Source: an uncultured Bacilli bacterium (GTDB lineage: Bacteria > Bacillota_I > Bacilli_A > RF39 > UBA660). From it: a DNA stretch of 42,944 bases. The stretch covers positions 1 through 42,944 of the forward strand of contig CAKORV010000006.1 in assembly GCA_934101625.1 (NCBI GenBank). Direction: 5' to 3'. Shown piece after piece: positions 16,572 to 24,701 of this stretch. The notes beneath the pieces are model-generated. The model saw only the letters and a list, made by a program, of their open reading frames with translations, did no database searches and was not told where the DNA came from. The translations under genes and the position numbers were made by a program. The first letter of the stretch is position 1, and each line of letters starts with the position of its first letter.

Positions 16572-17477
16572 CTATTCTACTCTATTTTTTATGTGTCTAA
16601 GAATATTATTTTCATCATTTGTCATTTGTCTTTCAATATATCTCATAAATGAATAATAATCTTCTTTTAAATTTTCACCTGTTATATTCATCTCTGCTGG
16701 AGTGGATACTAATATGGAATTATTATTTTCTTGTATAGAAGGAATATAAGGATATCCGTAAGTATAAGCCCACGATTTATTTATGCCAAAAATGCATTCT
16801 CTGTTTCTGAAACATAATCTTCTAAAAAAATCTGGATTTACTAAAGGAAAATATAATTTTTTAATATTTATTTTTTCCGTTTCTTTTTTTAAATTAATTA
16901 TGGTGTAAACCATTTCATTTTTAGGTAATTCATATTCAAAATTTATATCCAATAGATTTAATACTACATTATATCTTTTTTCTAAATTCTTAATTAAACT
17001 AATTAAACACACTCCCCTATTTATAATGGCATCTGGACTTTCAAAACAAGATATACTAATATTAAAATTAATTACAACTGTTTTAATGGATTTCATTTGA
17101 GAATGCATATTAATCATATTTCTTGGATTATTCTTTAAAAATAAAGGTACATTAGGATAATAGCCACTTATATTTAATTGTTTCGTTTTTGATAAATCAC
17201 TAATTATTTGTGTTTCAACCCTAGCTATTCTTTCTTTAAAATCTTCATATTTATGATTCCATCCATAATAACAAGCATTCCAAGCCTCTTCAAATGTTTT
17301 GAAATAATTAAATTTTTCAACATATTTAATACTTGACAAATCGTTAAAAATATCATGATTTATTGGTAAAGTAATTATTAATTTTAAAAACTCATCTAAG
17401 CTAGAATATTCTCTAAAAAATAGTTTATAATCATTAGTATTTACTAAAAGTTGTTTTTTATTTGGATACTCATTCAT
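16572..17477 (-). CDS. VWA-like protein of the AAA+ operon
   Basis: 301 residues, last gene of the four-gene operon. Around residues 133-180 a predicted beta-strand carries FNISISC, followed by a helix (INRGVCLISLIKNLEK) and a strand (NVVLNLLDI). This is the order of a von Willebrand A / CobT-type fold, with an altered MIDAS where the usual Asp is Asn. The N-terminal half includes EAWNACYYGWNHKYEDF and a GYYPNVPLFL...NPRNM stretch, reminiscent of phage-type proteins that accompany CobS/MoxR ATPases (recalled, not searched). It would be the partner of the ATPase just before it. Its ATG lies in the ATPase stop (TAATG). Confidence 0.6.
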   Translation of the reverse strand: MNEYPNKKQLLVNTNDYKLFFREYSSLDEFLKLIITLPINHDIFNDLSSIKYVEKFNYFKTFEEAWNACYYGWNHKYEDFKERIARVETQIISDLSKTKQLNISGYYPNVPLFLKNNPRNMINMHSQMKSIKTVVINFNISISCFESPDAIINRGVCLISLIKNLEKRYNVVLNLLDINFEYELPKNEMVYTIINLKKETEKINIKKLYFPLVNPDFFRRLCFRNRECIFGINKSWAYTYGYPYIPSIQENNNSILVSTPAEMNITGENLKEDYYSFMRYIERQMTNDENNILRHIKNRVE

Positions 17478-19048
17478 TAATAACCTCCCATATAATCTCC
17501 ATTATAATCGCCATAATAATTCTTTTTATAACTTTTTTTAAAACCATAATCTTCTGTGTTTGATTCTTTATATTCATTTTTATTTACACTGTATTTGCTA
17601 CTTAAATGATTTAATAATTCGTTTGAATATCTTATGTTCGTGTTTAAATCTTTACTGATTGTTTTCAAACTAAATTTATCTAAACCTTGTATTATTGTCA
17701 TATCAAATATATCATATATGCTAAAAACCCCACTATTTAGTAAGTCTACTGCATTAATTATGTTTCTTGTTGAAATAACATGATTGATTTCATTTTTATT
17801 TATTATTTTTCTTATATTCCAAAATAGTGGAAGCAATTCTGAATTATTAGTGACTTTTTCTTCAATACTTTTGTCATAGTCAATTACTATAGGCAAAAAT
17901 CTGTTTAGAGATGCTCCATCTAGTGTTTGTCTACCACAATAGATGGAATCTGCTCCAGTACCAAATGTATTAGCAGCTGCAATTACTCTAAAATCTTCAT
18001 GTGCTTGATAAAAATTTCCATCTGGGAAAGCCATATAATGATTATGACCAGTTCCTATTGCTGAATTTATTGCAAGTAATGCTGAAGGACTAGAATTATC
18101 AATTTCATCAATGAACATTACTCCACCCTGAGTAAAGGCTTTAAAGAATTGTGTTTGTTGAAAATTACCGTTTGCATCTACAAATCCTAAAATTTTAAAT
18201 TCATCTGTAACATCGTTAATATAATATAGATTTAAGTCTAAAGCTTTAGCAACTTGTTCAACAATAACGTTTTTACCACTCCCTGCTGGTCCTTTTAAAA
18301 GTGTTGGCTTTTTCATAGAAGCAAGAGTTAGAACACTTTCGAATTTTTCATGAAATAATTCAGAGAATTTAAAACTTTTTTTGTAATCACCTATATTAAT
18401 AATTATATTTTTGCATGGGTTTATTTCAATTATCTTTTTAGAAGCTTCGGATACAACTTCATTTACAATATTTTCTTGTTCTTGTTTTAAACTTTTTACT
18501 ATTTTTTCATATTGACTGGATAAATCATAATACATTTTTTTAGAATCTTCAATTAAAGGAATTATTTTTTTCGTTTCATTATTAATATTTTTTACAAAGT
18601 CGTTAATAAGTGTTTTTTCTTTTTCATTTATTATTTCATCAGCTTTCTTTTCTATTATTTCTGAAATTTCTCTCAATAATTCATTTATATCGTTTGAACT
18701 ATCATTTAAAGATACAATTATTTCATCAGCTTTTTCTAAAAGTTTTTTACTATCACTGATGGATGATTCTATGCTATTACGTTTTGAATCAGCATCTTTT
18801 TTATATGCATTCAATATGTTATCTAATGATGAAGTTAATTCGGTTTTAGTTTTATCAATTTTCTCCAAATAAGCATTTATGTATTTATCTAATTCTAAAT
18901 CTTTTTCTTTAAGAAGATCAGGATTTGAATTTACTGTATAATTTATTTTCTTTTGTTCCTTCTTAGTATCGTTAATATTTTTTTCTAATGATTTCAAATT
19001 ATCACTTATAGTTTGCAACACTTCTTTTAACCAAGTTTCATTAATCAT
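17477..19048 (-). CDS. Coiled-coil AAA+ ATPase (MoxR/CobS-like)
   Basis: 523 residues. Residues 1-210 are long coiled coils (Lys/Glu/Asp heptads). Residues 230-410 are an AAA+ module: Walker A GPAGSGKN, Walker B GGVMFIDEIDN, sensor-1 IAAANTFG and a likely Arg finger in DGASLNRFLP. The sequence resembles dynein-type/MoxR/CobS ATPases, which remodel a partner together with a VWA protein; the VWA-like gene follows with TAATG overlap. The C-terminus is Tyr/Gly-rich (KKNYYGDYNGDYMGGY), an unusual tail for this family. The coiled coil could recruit target complexes. Physiological target unknown. Confidence 0.85.
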   Translation of the reverse strand: MINETWLKEVLQTISDNLKSLEKNINDTKKEQKKINYTVNSNPDLLKEKDLELDKYINAYLEKIDKTKTELTSSLDNILNAYKKDADSKRNSIESSISDSKKLLEKADEIIVSLNDSSNDINELLREISEIIEKKADEIINEKEKTLINDFVKNINNETKKIIPLIEDSKKMYYDLSSQYEKIVKSLKQEQENIVNEVVSEASKKIIEINPCKNIIINIGDYKKSFKFSELFHEKFESVLTLASMKKPTLLKGPAGSGKNVIVEQVAKALDLNLYYINDVTDEFKILGFVDANGNFQQTQFFKAFTQGGVMFIDEIDNSSPSALLAINSAIGTGHNHYMAFPDGNFYQAHEDFRVIAAANTFGTGADSIYCGRQTLDGASLNRFLPIVIDYDKSIEEKVTNNSELLPLFWNIRKIINKNEINHVISTRNIINAVDLLNSGVFSIYDIFDMTIIQGLDKFSLKTISKDLNTNIRYSNELLNHLSSKYSVNKNEYKESNTEDYGFKKSYKKNYYGDYNGDYMGGY

Positions 19049-19911
19049 TTTTTCTTACCTCCTTTATCTAACTTTAATAACATAATTTTTTCTTCTTCAA
19101 TAAAAGCTGAATATGATTTTGACAAATAGCTGTAACTATCAAGTATGAAGTCAACCATATCAAAGTATTCCTTATACATCGCGCGTAATTCATTGTAATT
19201 ATATGTTTTTATAAATTTTTCATTAAGTTTAAAATTTGGAATTAATTGTGATTTTCTAGTTTCATATAAATGTATAATAGTATCTATAGAAACATGATTT
19301 ATTGAACCTGGTTCCCCATATTTACTGTACTCTATACATTCGTCATATAATTTCTTGCTTTGTCCATTTTCCCAACCTAAGAAGTCATCAAAATTATATC
19401 TAACTTTATTTTTTGATACTACTTTCACAACATCTGGATTTCCTAAAATAAATGGAATTAAAAAGTATACACTTAAATTGTATCCATAAGAGTCTTGGTA
19501 ACTAAAATCATATTTATTTAGGTAATGAATATTAAGTAAATATGCTAAATAATCTTCTACTTTTATTTCTAATCTATCAAGTGAACATATCATGAATTCC
19601 ATAATAGAACTACATGTAGTTTTTCCTGGCAAGTTAGGACTTATTAATTCATAAATAAAACTAAATAGCTTAGTTGTTTTTTCAAAGTTTAGGCTTCCTA
19701 TAAAAGCATTGCGACATAGTAAATGTGTTAGATAATCACTATCTTTATTTGGTTTATATAAGTTATCACCAAAAAAATTTATTAAACTTTCTTTATTAAT
19801 GTTTTTTGTTTCTGTTATTGCGGCATACAAATACAAATTATCTGAATTTACATCATAGTTGTATGCGTTTGAATTAGTACCATTTAATAATTCTTCTAGC
19901 TTATTATTCAT
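19045..19911 (-). CDS. Unknown protein, downstream twin of a duplicated pair
   Basis: 288 residues, no recognised family, soluble and helical. Its first 151 residues match those of the upstream neighbour with nine differences by eye, while the second half (about 152-288) is clearly related but much more divergent. The shared part includes LLCRNAFIGSLNFEKTTKLF and GKTTCSSIMEFMICSLDRL. It starts in the stop of its twin (ATGA) with AAAGGAGG before it, and its own stop overlaps the AAA+ ATG, so all genes of this operon are translationally coupled. Probably a substrate or adaptor of the ATPase (inference). Confidence 0.7.
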   Translation of the reverse strand: MNNKLEELLNGTNSNAYNYDVNSDNLYLYAAITETKNINKESLINFFGDNLYKPNKDSDYLTHLLCRNAFIGSLNFEKTTKLFSFIYELISPNLPGKTTCSSIMEFMICSLDRLEIKVEDYLAYLLNIHYLNKYDFSYQDSYGYNLSVYFLIPFILGNPDVVKVVSKNKVRYNFDDFLGWENGQSKKLYDECIEYSKYGEPGSINHVSIDTIIHLYETRKSQLIPNFKLNEKFIKTYNYNELRAMYKEYFDMVDFILDSYSYLSKSYSAFIEEEKIMLLKLDKGGKKK

Positions 19912-20768
19912 GATTTTTTTCCTCCTTTTTTGTTTTTATTTAACTTTAAAATCATTTCATTATCATTAAGAAAATTTGAGTATGATTTTGGAACAATACA
20001 GTAACTTTCAAACAGCTCAGAAAATATTTGATAATATTCGGTAAAATTACTTTGTATCAATTCACGATTGCATTTAATTTTTTCATTTGAATCAAAATCT
20101 ACGTCGAATTTTTCTTTTCTTTTTTTATACAAATCTATGATTGCTCCCATATTAAGTCCATATGCTTGTTTATTATAAGGACTAAAACTTATAGTATCAT
20201 CGTATATTTTTTTACTTTTTCCATCTTGACAACCTAGAAAATCAAAAAAATCATAAAGTACTTTACTACTCCTAAATAATTTCATAATATCTTTTTTTAT
20301 TAAAACAAATGCTAATAAAAAGTATACACTTAAATTGTATCCATAAGAGTCTTGATAACTAAAATCGTATTTATTTATATAATGAAGATTAAGTAAATGT
20401 GCTAAATAATCTTCTACTTTTATTTCTAATCTATCAAGTGAACATATCATGAATTCCATAATGGAACTACATGTAGTTTTTCCTGGTAAATTAGGACTAA
20501 TTAATTCATAAATAAAACTAAATAGCTTAGTTGTTTTTTCAAAGTTTAGGCTTCCTATAAAAGCATTACGACATAGTAAATGTGTAAGATACTCTCCATC
20601 TTTATTTGGTTTATATAAGTTATCTCCAAAAAAATTTATTAAGCTTTCTTTATTTATGTTTTTTGTTTCTGTTATTGCAGCATACAAATACAAATTATCC
20701 AAGTTTACATTATAGTTACGTGCGTTTGAATTAGTGCTATTTAATAATTCTTCTAGCTTATTATTCAT
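19908..20768 (-). CDS. Unknown protein, upstream twin of a duplicated pair
   Basis: 286 residues from the ATG at 20768, chosen because AAAGGAGG lies directly upstream; a longer frame to 20783 would include that site. First gene of the four-gene operon. The first 151 residues are nearly the same as the next gene's, down to long identical nucleotide stretches; the remainder has drifted, with the Lys-rich tail KKGGKKS similar in both. No domain is recognised. The pattern points to a recent duplication, or to gene conversion limited to the 5' half. Confidence 0.7.
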   Translation of the reverse strand: MNNKLEELLNSTNSNARNYNVNLDNLYLYAAITETKNINKESLINFFGDNLYKPNKDGEYLTHLLCRNAFIGSLNFEKTTKLFSFIYELISPNLPGKTTCSSIMEFMICSLDRLEIKVEDYLAHLLNLHYINKYDFSYQDSYGYNLSVYFLLAFVLIKKDIMKLFRSSKVLYDFFDFLGCQDGKSKKIYDDTISFSPYNKQAYGLNMGAIIDLYKKRKEKFDVDFDSNEKIKCNRELIQSNFTEYYQIFSELFESYCIVPKSYSNFLNDNEMILKLNKNKKGGKKS

Positions 20769-20840
20769 TTTTCCTCCTTTCAATAAATGATTGTAATCAA
20801 ATGTACCGGTTATGTAAAATATAGATTTGTTATGTTTTTA

Positions 20841-20855
20841 ATAACTACAAGTTAT
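20841..20855. promoter_or_regulatory. LysR-type operator, site 1
   Basis: ATAACT ACA AGTTAT is a perfect dyad at 20841-20855 and contains the T-N11-A signature of LysR boxes. It lies between the LysR gene and the divergent AAA+/VWA operon. Confidence 0.6.
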
Positions 20856-20866
20856 GAATAAATAAA

Positions 20867-20886
20867 AATAACTATTATTAGTTATT
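20867..20886. promoter_or_regulatory. LysR-type operator, site 2
   Basis: AATAACT (20867-20873) and AGTTATT (20880-20886) mirror perfectly around six bases, with the same half-sites as site 1. The right half overlaps the -35 of the LysR gene, which suggests autoregulation. Confidence 0.55.
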
Positions 20887-20913
20887 GAAAAATTATTAGT
20901 ACTTTGTTATAAT
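20885..20913 (+). promoter_or_regulatory. Promoter of the lysR-type gene
   Basis: TTGAAA at 20885-20890, a 17-base spacer ending in TGT and TATAAT at 20908-20913. Confidence 0.75.
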
Positions 20914-20933
20914 AATTGCATTTCGGAGGGTTT

Positions 20934-21824
20934 ATGAATATTAATTTAGAATTTTATAAAATATTTTATAGTGTTGCAGTACACAAAAACATTACTGCAT
21001 CTGCTAGAGAATTATATATTAGTCAACCAGCAATCAGTAAAAGTATTAAGAAACTTGAAAGTGAACTTAATTGTACATTATTTATTAGAAGTAAAAAAGG
21101 TGTTGTTTTAACTAATGAAGGTGAAATGCTATTTAATCAAATTAAGGAAGTAATGGAGAATATAAAAAACGCAGAAAATAAAATAAGAGAATTTAATAAC
21201 TTAGAAAGTGGCTATTTAAATATAGGTACTACAAACACTATTACACAGAATTATTTATTACCTTTTATAAAAGAATATCATAAAATGTATCCAAATATTA
21301 AAATTAATATTTATACTGGTCAGGCAGTTAATTTAATAAGTAAAGTTAGAGCCGGTATAGTCGACATAATTATATTGAATTTACCTTATCAAGTACCTTC
21401 AGATTTTAAATGTGATAATTTAGTTCAAATACATGATGGATTTTTTGCTAATAAAGATTATATGTTTTTAAAAGATAAAACTATATCTTTAAAAGAACTA
21501 AAAGATTATAATTTAATTTTAATTGCAAAAGGTTCTAATACGAGACATTATTTGGATGATTTTTGTCTAAATAACAAGGTTAATTTAACACCCGAAATGG
21601 AACTTACAAGTCATTCTTTAGTTAAAGAATTTACGAAAATAGGATTTGGTATTGGATTAATTACTAAAGAATATATAACAGAAGAATTAAATAACGGTAC
21701 ATTATTTGAAGTTAATGTTAGTCCTAAATTACCTAGTAGATATATTAGTTCAATTTATTTAAAAGAAAAGAAATTAAGTAAGGCAACAAAAACGTTTTTA
21801 AAATTATTAAAAGAACATCAATAA
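20934..21824 (+). CDS. LysR-family transcriptional regulator
   Basis: 296 residues from the ATG at 20934, which follows CGGAGGG; the TTG at 20916 is rejected as it precedes that site. The winged HTH (about 3-62) has the family string NITASARELYISQPAISKSIKKLESELNCTLF. The effector domain (about 90-290) begins GYLNIGTT and resembles a periplasmic-binding-protein fold. It is divergent from the AAA+/VWA operon with two shared-half-site palindromes between, so it likely controls that operon and itself. The inducer is unknown. Confidence 0.88.
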   Translation: MNINLEFYKIFYSVAVHKNITASARELYISQPAISKSIKKLESELNCTLFIRSKKGVVLTNEGEMLFNQIKEVMENIKNAENKIREFNNLESGYLNIGTTNTITQNYLLPFIKEYHKMYPNIKINIYTGQAVNLISKVRAGIVDIIILNLPYQVPSDFKCDNLVQIHDGFFANKDYMFLKDKTISLKELKDYNLILIAKGSNTRHYLDDFCLNNKVNLTPEMELTSHSLVKEFTKIGFGIGLITKEYITEELNNGTLFEVNVSPKLPSRYISSIYLKEKKLSKATKTFLKLLKEHQ

Positions 21825-21842
21825 TAATTTGATGTTCTTTTA
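21810..21842. terminator. Bidirectional terminator between lysR and the phosphoesterase
   Basis: AAAGAACATCAA (21810-21821) pairs perfectly over 12 bp with TTGATGTTCTTT (21829-21840). T-rich flanks exist on both strands, serving two convergent genes. Confidence 0.88.
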
Positions 21843-23039
21843 TAATGTTTTAGATAATACTCTTGATGATTTAGTTAAGTTATAATATATAGTCTCACTT
21901 TCTATTACTGTATTGTGATATTGACTTCTATACAAAGGTGTAATATAGATTGATTCAAGATTACTATCAAGGTAATGAATTTTTAAAATTATTGCTACAC
22001 TTGATAGTGTGTTTATTTTACTTGTTGATGGTACACCTAGATATAATGAATTATCATTGGTTGTTTTAATAGAACTTTGATGTAAGTGTCCAGATATATT
22101 TACTTTATAAGATGGTTTAAAGAATTGAAAATTTAAATTATAATTAGGATAGATAAATCTATCTACATTGTTAAGGTCTCCTACTCTACTAATTCTTAAA
22201 TCTGGATTTAAAGTGCCATAGTATAGTCTGTGACTTAAATGAATTTTTGTATTATTAAAATATATAATATCAGAACTACAAGGAAACATATAAAATAATG
22301 GTCTGCATAATAATAATGAACGAAAGTCGTAGTTTCTGAAAGTGGGAAGATTTTTAAAATAATTTTGATATGTTAAATCATGATTTCCTAATATAGCATA
22401 TGTTCTAATTTGTTCTGGTGGATAATTATTCATAAATGAATTTATATTACTAAGAAAGTCTGCATAACCATTAATATTTTTATCAAATAAATCTCCTAAA
22501 TGAAGACATGTTTTAATTTTTCTATTTAGTGCATACTCATATAAATTTCTTAATAATTTAAAATCTTCTATTCTTTCATTTCCAATATGAGTATCCGAAA
22601 TCAGTAATATTTCTTTATCTTCTGTGTCCGTGTCTGATAAATTACTATATGATTTGGAGTATGATGAAGACCAAAGATGTTTATCTAATAAAATGTACTC
22701 AGGTTCTTTATTAATGAAGTCATTTCTAACAATCATTCCTTTATCTACTAATAAAGATTCTACAACATCATATATCATCTTATTATTAAACATTATTTCA
22801 TTATCATATACTTCTCTATTGGTGTTATTTAAACTATAGACTTGTTCATTATATCTATAATCAGCCTGATCGTTGTAAAATGGATTATATATGAATCCTT
22901 CTTTTATTAGTAATAATTTAATAAAACTTATAGTTAATGTGCGATATTTAATAAAAAATGATTCAATAGTACTTGAGAATGCACGATATTTTCTGAATTT
23001 ATAATTATCATAAATTATTTTGTCATTAAACTCAAACAC
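21840..23039 (-). CDS. Calcineurin-like metallophosphoesterase
   Basis: 399 residues. The dinuclear metal motifs are in order from about residue 147: ISDTHIG (DxH), LHLGDLFDK (GDxxD), ILGNHD (GNHD), LSHR and SGHLHQ (GHxH). The first 140 residues form an unfamiliar N-terminal region that might bind a substrate or partner. Substrate unknown (phosphodiester or phosphomonoester). Start is GTG at 23039 with AAAGGAGC upstream. The stop lies in the bidirectional terminator. It follows the papain-like gene closely, so the two may be co-transcribed. Confidence 0.82.
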   Translation of the reverse strand: MFEFNDKIIYDNYKFRKYRAFSSTIESFFIKYRTLTISFIKLLLIKEGFIYNPFYNDQADYRYNEQVYSLNNTNREVYDNEIMFNNKMIYDVVESLLVDKGMIVRNDFINKEPEYILLDKHLWSSSYSKSYSNLSDTDTEDKEILLISDTHIGNERIEDFKLLRNLYEYALNRKIKTCLHLGDLFDKNINGYADFLSNINSFMNNYPPEQIRTYAILGNHDLTYQNYFKNLPTFRNYDFRSLLLCRPLFYMFPCSSDIIYFNNTKIHLSHRLYYGTLNPDLRISRVGDLNNVDRFIYPNYNLNFQFFKPSYKVNISGHLHQSSIKTTNDNSLYLGVPSTSKINTLSSVAIILKIHYLDSNLESIYITPLYRSQYHNTVIESETIYYNLTKSSRVLSKTL

Positions 23040-23059
23040 GATTTTGCTCCTTTCTTTAG

Positions 23060-23689
23060 TTATTTATTTTGTATGACTGGTTTTACTATTTCTATGGTTT
23101 TCACATATGAATATTTATGCAATATCTCTTTAGGTGGATTATCAATTTGAACGAATTTGTTTGAATATCCTAATTTATGTGACCAAGAGCCATCAAAATT
23201 TTGTCTTACAAAATGATAATCATTAAAGTACTCATAAATTGCAATTTTATAACCATCATGTTCTACTTTAGCATTTATATCACTTTCATATGATTTAATT
23301 CCTAGATTTTTAAAGTCCATCATCATTAATTCTATATCTTGTGCTATATTTCTTCTTATTGGAAAAAGTTTAGCTCTTTCTTCTGATGTTAAAGTAAAAC
23401 CAGTGTTGTAATAAAACTTTTCGATCTCTTTATATTCATATAGATTTAAAAATATAGCAGAGATTTTTGAACATTGTAATCCTAGAGCATATGCATAACA
23501 ATTGGCAAATCTATATTTATTTATATCCTCATTAAAACTTAACTTATTAGTTCCAAGCTTAATACTTTCTTTTAAATATTTAATATATAATTTATATACA
23601 TCTGTACTACTCATATTAGGTGCATTTTTTATTAGAGTTAAAAACATCTTCATCATATTAAAATATGTTCTTTTATATTCTGTTAGCAT
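23060..23689 (-). CDS. Papain-like-fold protein of unknown substrate
   Basis: About 209 residues from the ATG at 23689; an in-frame ATG at 23701 is the alternative. Any start further upstream overlaps the promoter at 23724-23752. FANCYAYALG supplies a candidate catalytic Cys, and DYHFVRQNFDGSWSHKLG a candidate His, in the spacing seen in a bacterial papain-like (NlpC/P60-related) group with YHxxRQ..G.WSHK. Activity on proteins or peptidoglycan is possible but not shown. No signal peptide is seen with these starts, so it would act in the cytosol. It precedes the phosphoesterase gene by 20 bases. Confidence 0.6.
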   Translation of the reverse strand: MLTEYKRTYFNMMKMFLTLIKNAPNMSSTDVYKLYIKYLKESIKLGTNKLSFNEDINKYRFANCYAYALGLQCSKISAIFLNLYEYKEIEKFYYNTGFTLTSEERAKLFPIRRNIAQDIELMMMDFKNLGIKSYESDINAKVEHDGYKIAIYEYFNDYHFVRQNFDGSWSHKLGYSNKFVQIDNPPKEILHKYSYVKTIEIVKPVIQNK

Positions 23690-23723
23690 AATTTCCCCCA
23701 TTCTTTTAAAATAAACGAAATAT

Positions 23724-23752
23724 ATGATAACATAAAAAGTACATTGAGTCAA
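23724..23752 (-). promoter_or_regulatory. Promoter of the papain-like gene
   Basis: On the minus strand TTGACT (23752-23747), a 17-base spacer ending in TGT and TATCAT (23729-23724). The -35 lies in the loop of the upstream gene's terminator. Confidence 0.65.
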
Positions 23753-23765
23753 TCAAATGTACTTT
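23732..23765 (-). terminator. Terminator of the HTH gene, overlapping the next promoter
   Basis: AAAGTACATT (23765-23756 on the minus strand) pairs perfectly over 10 bp with AATGTACTTT (23745-23736), followed by T residues. Confidence 0.75.
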
Positions 23766-23783
23766 ATTTCATACTAGTTTAGT

Positions 23784-24581
23784 TTAAGCATTTTGCTTAT
23801 CACCCATAATAACTTTTCTGGATTCAATTTCTCCCATTTTATTTATTACTTCTTGAGCATTTTCATTATTTATTTCTGTATATCCTAATTCTCTTAATGC
23901 TTGAATTTTAACAGTAGTAAGCTGTTGTGTTCTACTTAAAACTTCTTCCTTATTCTTCTCTATTTCCTTAACAAATCTCTCGTGAGATGCAATTAATTTA
24001 CTCTTAGTTGCCCCACCATTTGTATATAAGTTCATAGCTGTAAAAATAATACTTTCTAATATAAATTGTGCTGTTTCATCAAATTTAAATTCCATAGGAT
24101 CAGTAAATCCAGTTGTTTTTGATAAATATGCAAAGATATATTTAATTTCTGGTATATTATCTACTGATTGTAATATATGGTATAAATATAAAAATTCATA
24201 ATAAGTATTTTTATTTTTTTCTTCTGTAAACTTATCTTTAATTAGATAAATCAAATCATTTACTAGCATTTGTTCTTCTTTGGTTAAATTCTTTAAGTCA
24301 AAATAACTATCAGCATTGTTTTGTGGCTTTAGATTTTGATTTAGTCTATCTTCTACATCCTCTAAATATTCAGCTGTTACTTTAATTTTAGATATAGATT
24401 CTTCTGAACCATCTTGTATATTTAATAATTTAAATAATAATATTTTCTTTTCCTTTGGCCATTTGTTTAAACTATCTAATTCTAGATAATTATATATCAT
24501 TTGTCTAGATACTCCTAAGTATTTAGCTAATTTAACTTTACTTATTCCTAATTCTTGTAATAATTCATTTAAGTTTTTCAT
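23784..24581 (-). CDS. HTH-domain protein with long helical effector region
   Basis: 265 residues. Residues 10-45 are a Cro/CI-type HTH (GISKVKLAKYLGVSRQMIYNYL). The remaining 220 residues are helical, with no recognised domain, and include a Lys/Glu helix (ASHERFVKEIEKNKEEVLS). It may be a regulator that oligomerises or senses a ligand through this part. It has its own consensus promoter, a GGAGAG ribosome site and its own terminator. Target genes are not evident. Confidence 0.72.
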   Translation of the reverse strand: MKNLNELLQELGISKVKLAKYLGVSRQMIYNYLELDSLNKWPKEKKILLFKLLNIQDGSEESISKIKVTAEYLEDVEDRLNQNLKPQNNADSYFDLKNLTKEEQMLVNDLIYLIKDKFTEEKNKNTYYEFLYLYHILQSVDNIPEIKYIFAYLSKTTGFTDPMEFKFDETAQFILESIIFTAMNLYTNGGATKSKLIASHERFVKEIEKNKEEVLSRTQQLTTVKIQALRELGYTEINNENAQEVINKMGEIESRKVIMGDKQNA

Positions 24582-24613
24582 GTCTTAATCTCTCTCCTAC
24601 TCTCTATATATCC

Positions 24614-24642
24614 ATTATAAAACAACTAATTTTACAGGTCAA
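24614..24642 (-). promoter_or_regulatory. Promoter of the HTH gene
   Basis: TTGACC (24642-24637), 17 bases and TATAAT (24619-24614) on the minus strand. Confidence 0.75.
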
Positions 24643-24672
24643 GTGTAAATTGATGGTAAAGTTAAATTTAAA

Positions 24673-24701
24673 GAAAAATACACTTTATTTTCAGTGTATT
24701 T
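24673..24701 (-). terminator. Terminator of the SPFH operon
   Basis: AAATACACT and AGTGTATTT (24701-24693 with 24684-24676) form a 9-bp stem followed by TTTTT on the minus strand. It begins at the stop codon. Confidence 0.75.

Noticed and set aside
16572..20768. Prophage origin of the AAA+/VWA operon
   Set aside because: No capsid, terminase, tail, lysis or integrase genes in the window; neighbours are chromosomal.
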